Made by a program: the position numbers and the translations under genes. Of a DNA stretch of 18,807 nt, positions 17,411-18,807 are shown piece by piece; within the stretch, counting starts at the first letter, position 1; each line of letters starts with the position of its first letter. The stretch is from NCBI GenBank assembly GCA_049965615.1, contig JBMFWD010000057.1, forward strand, positions 1 through 18,807, read 5' to 3'. The notes beneath the pieces are model-generated. The model did not search any database. It was not told where the DNA came from and worked only from the letters and a program-made list of their open reading frames with translations. This DNA is from Acidobacterium sp049965615. GTDB lineage: Bacteria; Acidobacteriota; Terriglobia; Terriglobales; Acidobacteriaceae.

Positions 17411-18703
17411 ATGTCCACCATGCCCCCATCCCCCCGCACCAACTGGTCGGGAAACTACCGCTACCACGCCGCCGAACTCCTCACCCCGCGCAACCTCCCC
17501 GAGTTGCAGCAGATGGTCGCCGCGGCCACCCACGCCAAAGTCCTCGGCTCCCGCCATTCCTTTCAGGGCATTGCAGACACGCCCGGCACCCAAATCTCCC
17601 TCCAGCACCTCCGCGAAATCCAACTCGACCCCGCCAATCGCCAGGTCACCATCGAACCCGGCCTCACCTGCGGCGAGCTCGCCCCCTGGCTGCACCAGCG
17701 CGGCTTCGCCCTGCACAACCTCGCCTCCCTGCCCCACATCTCCGTCGCTGGAGCCGTCGCCACCGCCACCCACGGCTCCGGCCTCCGCAACGGCAACCTC
17801 TCCACCGCAGTCGCCGCTATTGAACTCGTCACCGCCGACGGCCAGCTCCGCCGCTTCTCCCGCAATAGCAATCCCGACTTTCCCGGCGCCGTCGTCGCCC
17901 TCGGAGCACTCGGCATCGTCGCCCGCCTCACCCTTGACCTCCTGCCCGCCTTTGAAGTCGCCCAGACCGTCTACGAAAACCTCCCCTTCGCCGCCCTCGA
18001 AAAACATCTCGAAGCGATCTTCTCCGCCGCCTACAGCGTCAGTCTCTTTACCGACTGGCAGCAGCCCCGCGCCACTCAGGTCTGGCTCAAGCGCAAGGTC
18101 GGAGCGCTCGCCATGCCCACCCCGGCACCCGAGTTTTACGGTGCCACCCTCGCCACCGCCGACCTCCATCCCCTGCCCGGCCACGACCCCATCCACTGCA
18201 CCCCGCAGCGCAATCTCCCTGGCCCCTGGCACGAGCGACTGCCCCACTTCCGCATGGACTTCACTCCCAGCAGCGGCGCCGAACTCCAGACCGAGTACTT
18301 CGTCCCGCTGGAAGCGGCCTGCCGGGCTATCCGCGCCATCGAGCCTCTCGGCCCACGCATCGCCCCCCTGCTCCACGTCTCAGAACTCCGCACCATCGCC
18401 GCCGACGACCTCTGGCTCAGCCCCTGCCACGGCCGCCCCTGCCTCGCCATCCACTTCACCTGGAAACCCGACTGGCCAGCCGTCCAGAAACTGCTCCCCA
18501 CCATCGAAGCGGCCCTCGCACCCTTTGGAGCATTGCCCCACTGGGGCAAGCTCTTCACCATGCAGCCGGAAAAAATCCGGGCCGCCTACCCCCGCCTCAA
18601 AGACTTCCTCGAACTAGCCCACGACTGCGACCCCAGCGGAAAATTCCGCAACGCCTTCCTCGACCGCAACCTCTTCGCCACCAAGGAAAGTGCCGGGAAT
18701 TAA
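17411..18703 (+). CDS. Alditol oxidase-like FAD-dependent oxidase
   Basis: The 430-residue protein belongs to the vanillyl-alcohol-oxidase-type flavoenzymes with a C-terminal ALO domain. Relatives such as Streptomyces AldO oxidise sugar alcohols (xylitol, sorbitol) with O2, giving H2O2. The FAD domain shows VLGSRHSFQGIADTPG, with His49 at the site of covalent FAD attachment, and LPHISVAGAVATATHGSG. In the C-terminal half Glu325 and Arg327 (SELRT), Thr350 (HFTW) and Lys380 (HWGKLF) match the AldO active-site residues I recall (Glu320, Arg322, Thr345, Lys375) with a constant offset of five. This favours a polyol oxidase over a sugar-lactone oxidase. There is no signal peptide, so it is cytoplasmic. 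The ATG at 17411 has GGAAG just upstream. It stands alone on the plus strand and ends before a hairpin at 18741. Confidence 0.88.
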   Translation: MSTMPPSPRTNWSGNYRYHAAELLTPRNLPELQQMVAAATHAKVLGSRHSFQGIADTPGTQISLQHLREIQLDPANRQVTIEPGLTCGELAPWLHQRGFALHNLASLPHISVAGAVATATHGSGLRNGNLSTAVAAIELVTADGQLRRFSRNSNPDFPGAVVALGALGIVARLTLDLLPAFEVAQTVYENLPFAALEKHLEAIFSAAYSVSLFTDWQQPRATQVWLKRKVGALAMPTPAPEFYGATLATADLHPLPGHDPIHCTPQRNLPGPWHERLPHFRMDFTPSSGAELQTEYFVPLEAACRAIRAIEPLGPRIAPLLHVSELRTIAADDLWLSPCHGRPCLAIHFTWKPDWPAVQKLLPTIEAALAPFGALPHWGKLFTMQPEKIRAAYPRLKDFLELAHDCDPSGKFRNAFLDRNLFATKESAGN

Positions 18704-18740
18704 CGCCCAAATTGATAATCTGGAAGTAGGGAGTAACTAT

Positions 18741-18759
18741 CCTCCGGCAAAGCCGGAGG
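18741..18759 (+). terminator. Hairpin after the alditol-oxidase-like gene
   Basis: A perfect eight-base-pair GC-rich stem (CCTCCGGC/GCCGGAGG) with an AAA loop lies 37 bases after the stop and is followed by CTTTATG, a short T-run. It is probably the terminator, though a weak one. Confidence 0.65.
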
Positions 18760-18807
18760 CTTTATGCGATTGGCCCTTCAAAGGGGCCTGAACGCACACC
18801 GCGGCAG

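Overview
The window is 18.8 kb of high-GC bacterial DNA. Its Rhs core sequence (MSPDWSAKVEPVPYAKL, DPQSLNLY), its MerR-HTH/TPR fusion protein and the secreted PF20091-type hydrolase are gene types I associate with Acidobacteriota, class Terriglobia (the Terriglobus/Granulicella/Edaphobacter group). That assignment is from memory of family distribution, not from a search. Most genes lie on the minus strand; only the pyruvate:ferredoxin oxidoreductase and the alditol-oxidase-like gene lie on the plus strand.

Layout. (1) 1-1560: a decayed or displaced Rhs polymorphic-toxin tip array on the minus strand. It holds a core-less Rhs C-terminal tip with a DUF2778/Tlde1-like L,D-transpeptidase-fold domain, an overlapping exported protein that is probably its immunity partner, and a second orphan tip that is nearly all core. 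(2) 1654-5476: a secreted prolyl oligopeptidase, a short DinB-like fragment and purD, all on minus. (3) 5714-8679: a secreted alpha/beta hydrolase of the PF20091 type and a MerR-HTH/TPR protein, both on minus. (4) 8953-12615: single-chain pyruvate:ferredoxin/flavodoxin oxidoreductase (nifJ) on plus, divergent from the MerR/TPR gene and closed by a strong terminator. (5) 12693-14180: an accessory-looking stretch with an exact 29-bp copy of Rhs-core sequence abutting the nifJ terminator, short tandem and palindromic repeats, a Phd/VapC toxin-antitoxin pair, tRNA-Thr(CGU) and a 111-bp inverted-repeat structure. (6) 14181-17101: the lipid/ribosome operon yceD(DUF177)-rpmF-plsX-fabD on minus. (7) 17188-17292: two REP-like hairpins sharing a 13-bp leader. 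(8) 17411-18703: an alditol oxidase-like FAD enzyme on plus.

The housekeeping genes cover purine synthesis (purD), phospholipid and fatty-acid initiation (plsX, fabD), ribosome assembly (rpmF, yceD) and pyruvate oxidation or synthesis (nifJ). The two secreted hydrolases suggest scavenging of peptides and esters. The most interesting part is the Rhs-tip array: an effector-type peptidoglycan-active domain, translationally coupled to an exported putative immunity protein, with no Rhs core gene upstream. Related Rhs-core DNA reappears 11 kb away beside the nifJ terminator and a toxin-antitoxin pair.
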